5,835 nt of DNA. Source: JANWHF01 sp036276235. Lineage in GTDB: Bacteria > Planctomycetota > Phycisphaerae > Tepidisphaerales > Tepidisphaeraceae. The translations under genes were made by a program, and so were the position numbers. Shown piece after piece: positions 5,780 to 5,835 of the stretch. Position 1 is the stretch's first letter; each line of letters begins with the position of its first letter. The notes under the pieces were generated by a model, which worked only from the letters and a program-made list of their open reading frames with translations, did no database searches and was not told the DNA's origin. The stretch is from the NCBI GenBank assembly GCA_036276235.1, contig DATBDZ010000124.1, positions 1 to 5,835 on the forward strand, read 5' to 3'.

Positions 5780-5835
5780 ATGTTGGGTCGCCGGTTTGAG
5801 CCTTTCGTGAAGGGGGCAACGGTCTGTGTCATGGT
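5780..5835 (+). CDS. Start of a probable IS4-type transposase (3' partial)
   Basis: Only 18 complete codons are visible before the window ends: MLGRRFEPFVKGATVCVM, with V as the likely next residue. The start is well supported by GGAGG 8 bases upstream. The pattern M-L-x-x-R-F-x-x-F-V-x-x-x-x-V-x-V-M resembles the N-terminus of IS4-family (DDE) transposases found in planctomycetes and cyanobacteria; this is recognised from memory and rests on few residues. If right, the left end of the insertion sequence lies somewhere in 5700-5760, but I cannot place its terminal repeat because the right end is outside the window. A different small protein starting here cannot be excluded. Confidence 0.5.
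   Translation, partial: MLGRRFEPFVKGATVCVM

Overview
This 5.8 kb, GC-rich window looks like chromosome of a planctomycete (Planctomycetota), possibly from the Phycisphaerae side of the phylum. The main pointer is the N-terminus of the kelch gene, where ETLESRQLLTA is a variant of the LEPR-XLL motif found on planctomycete surface and secreted proteins. Supporting signs are PKD-like surface repeats, a secreted esterase with a Gly/Arg/Pro-rich linker, intergenic palindromic repeats and what looks like the start of an IS4-type transposase. The placement is inferred from the sequence alone.

Layout from left to right: (1) 2-748, plus strand: the C-terminal end of a surface protein with two tandem domains of about 105 residues, each ending in QTCGCDV. 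(2) 800-1927, minus strand, tail-to-tail with the first: a secreted alpha/beta-hydrolase of the enterochelin-esterase-like type. (3) 1928-2343: a divergent intergenic region with two palindromic repeats of one family in opposite orientation. (4) 2344-3879, plus strand: a LEPR-XLL / CBM6-like / six-kelch-repeat exported protein. (5) 3880-4111: a convergent intergenic region almost filled by a large inverted repeat whose arms are made of in-phase GATTAR-type hexamers. (6) 4112-5494, minus strand: a complete cytochrome P450. (7) 5495-5779: a third copy of the palindromic repeat, a separate 22-bp inverted repeat, and the leader of (8) 5780-5835+, plus strand, the start of a probable transposase that runs off the window.

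The genes do not form an operon, because neighbouring genes alternate in strand. Three products (the repeat protein, the esterase and the CBM6-kelch protein) look extracytoplasmic and would suit polysaccharide or ester handling at the cell surface. The P450 looks soluble and has no redox partner in view. I see no clear multi-gene system. The most unusual signals are non-coding: the hexamer-built inverted repeat at 3910-4070, and a hairpin that appears to cover the ribosome binding site of the transposase.
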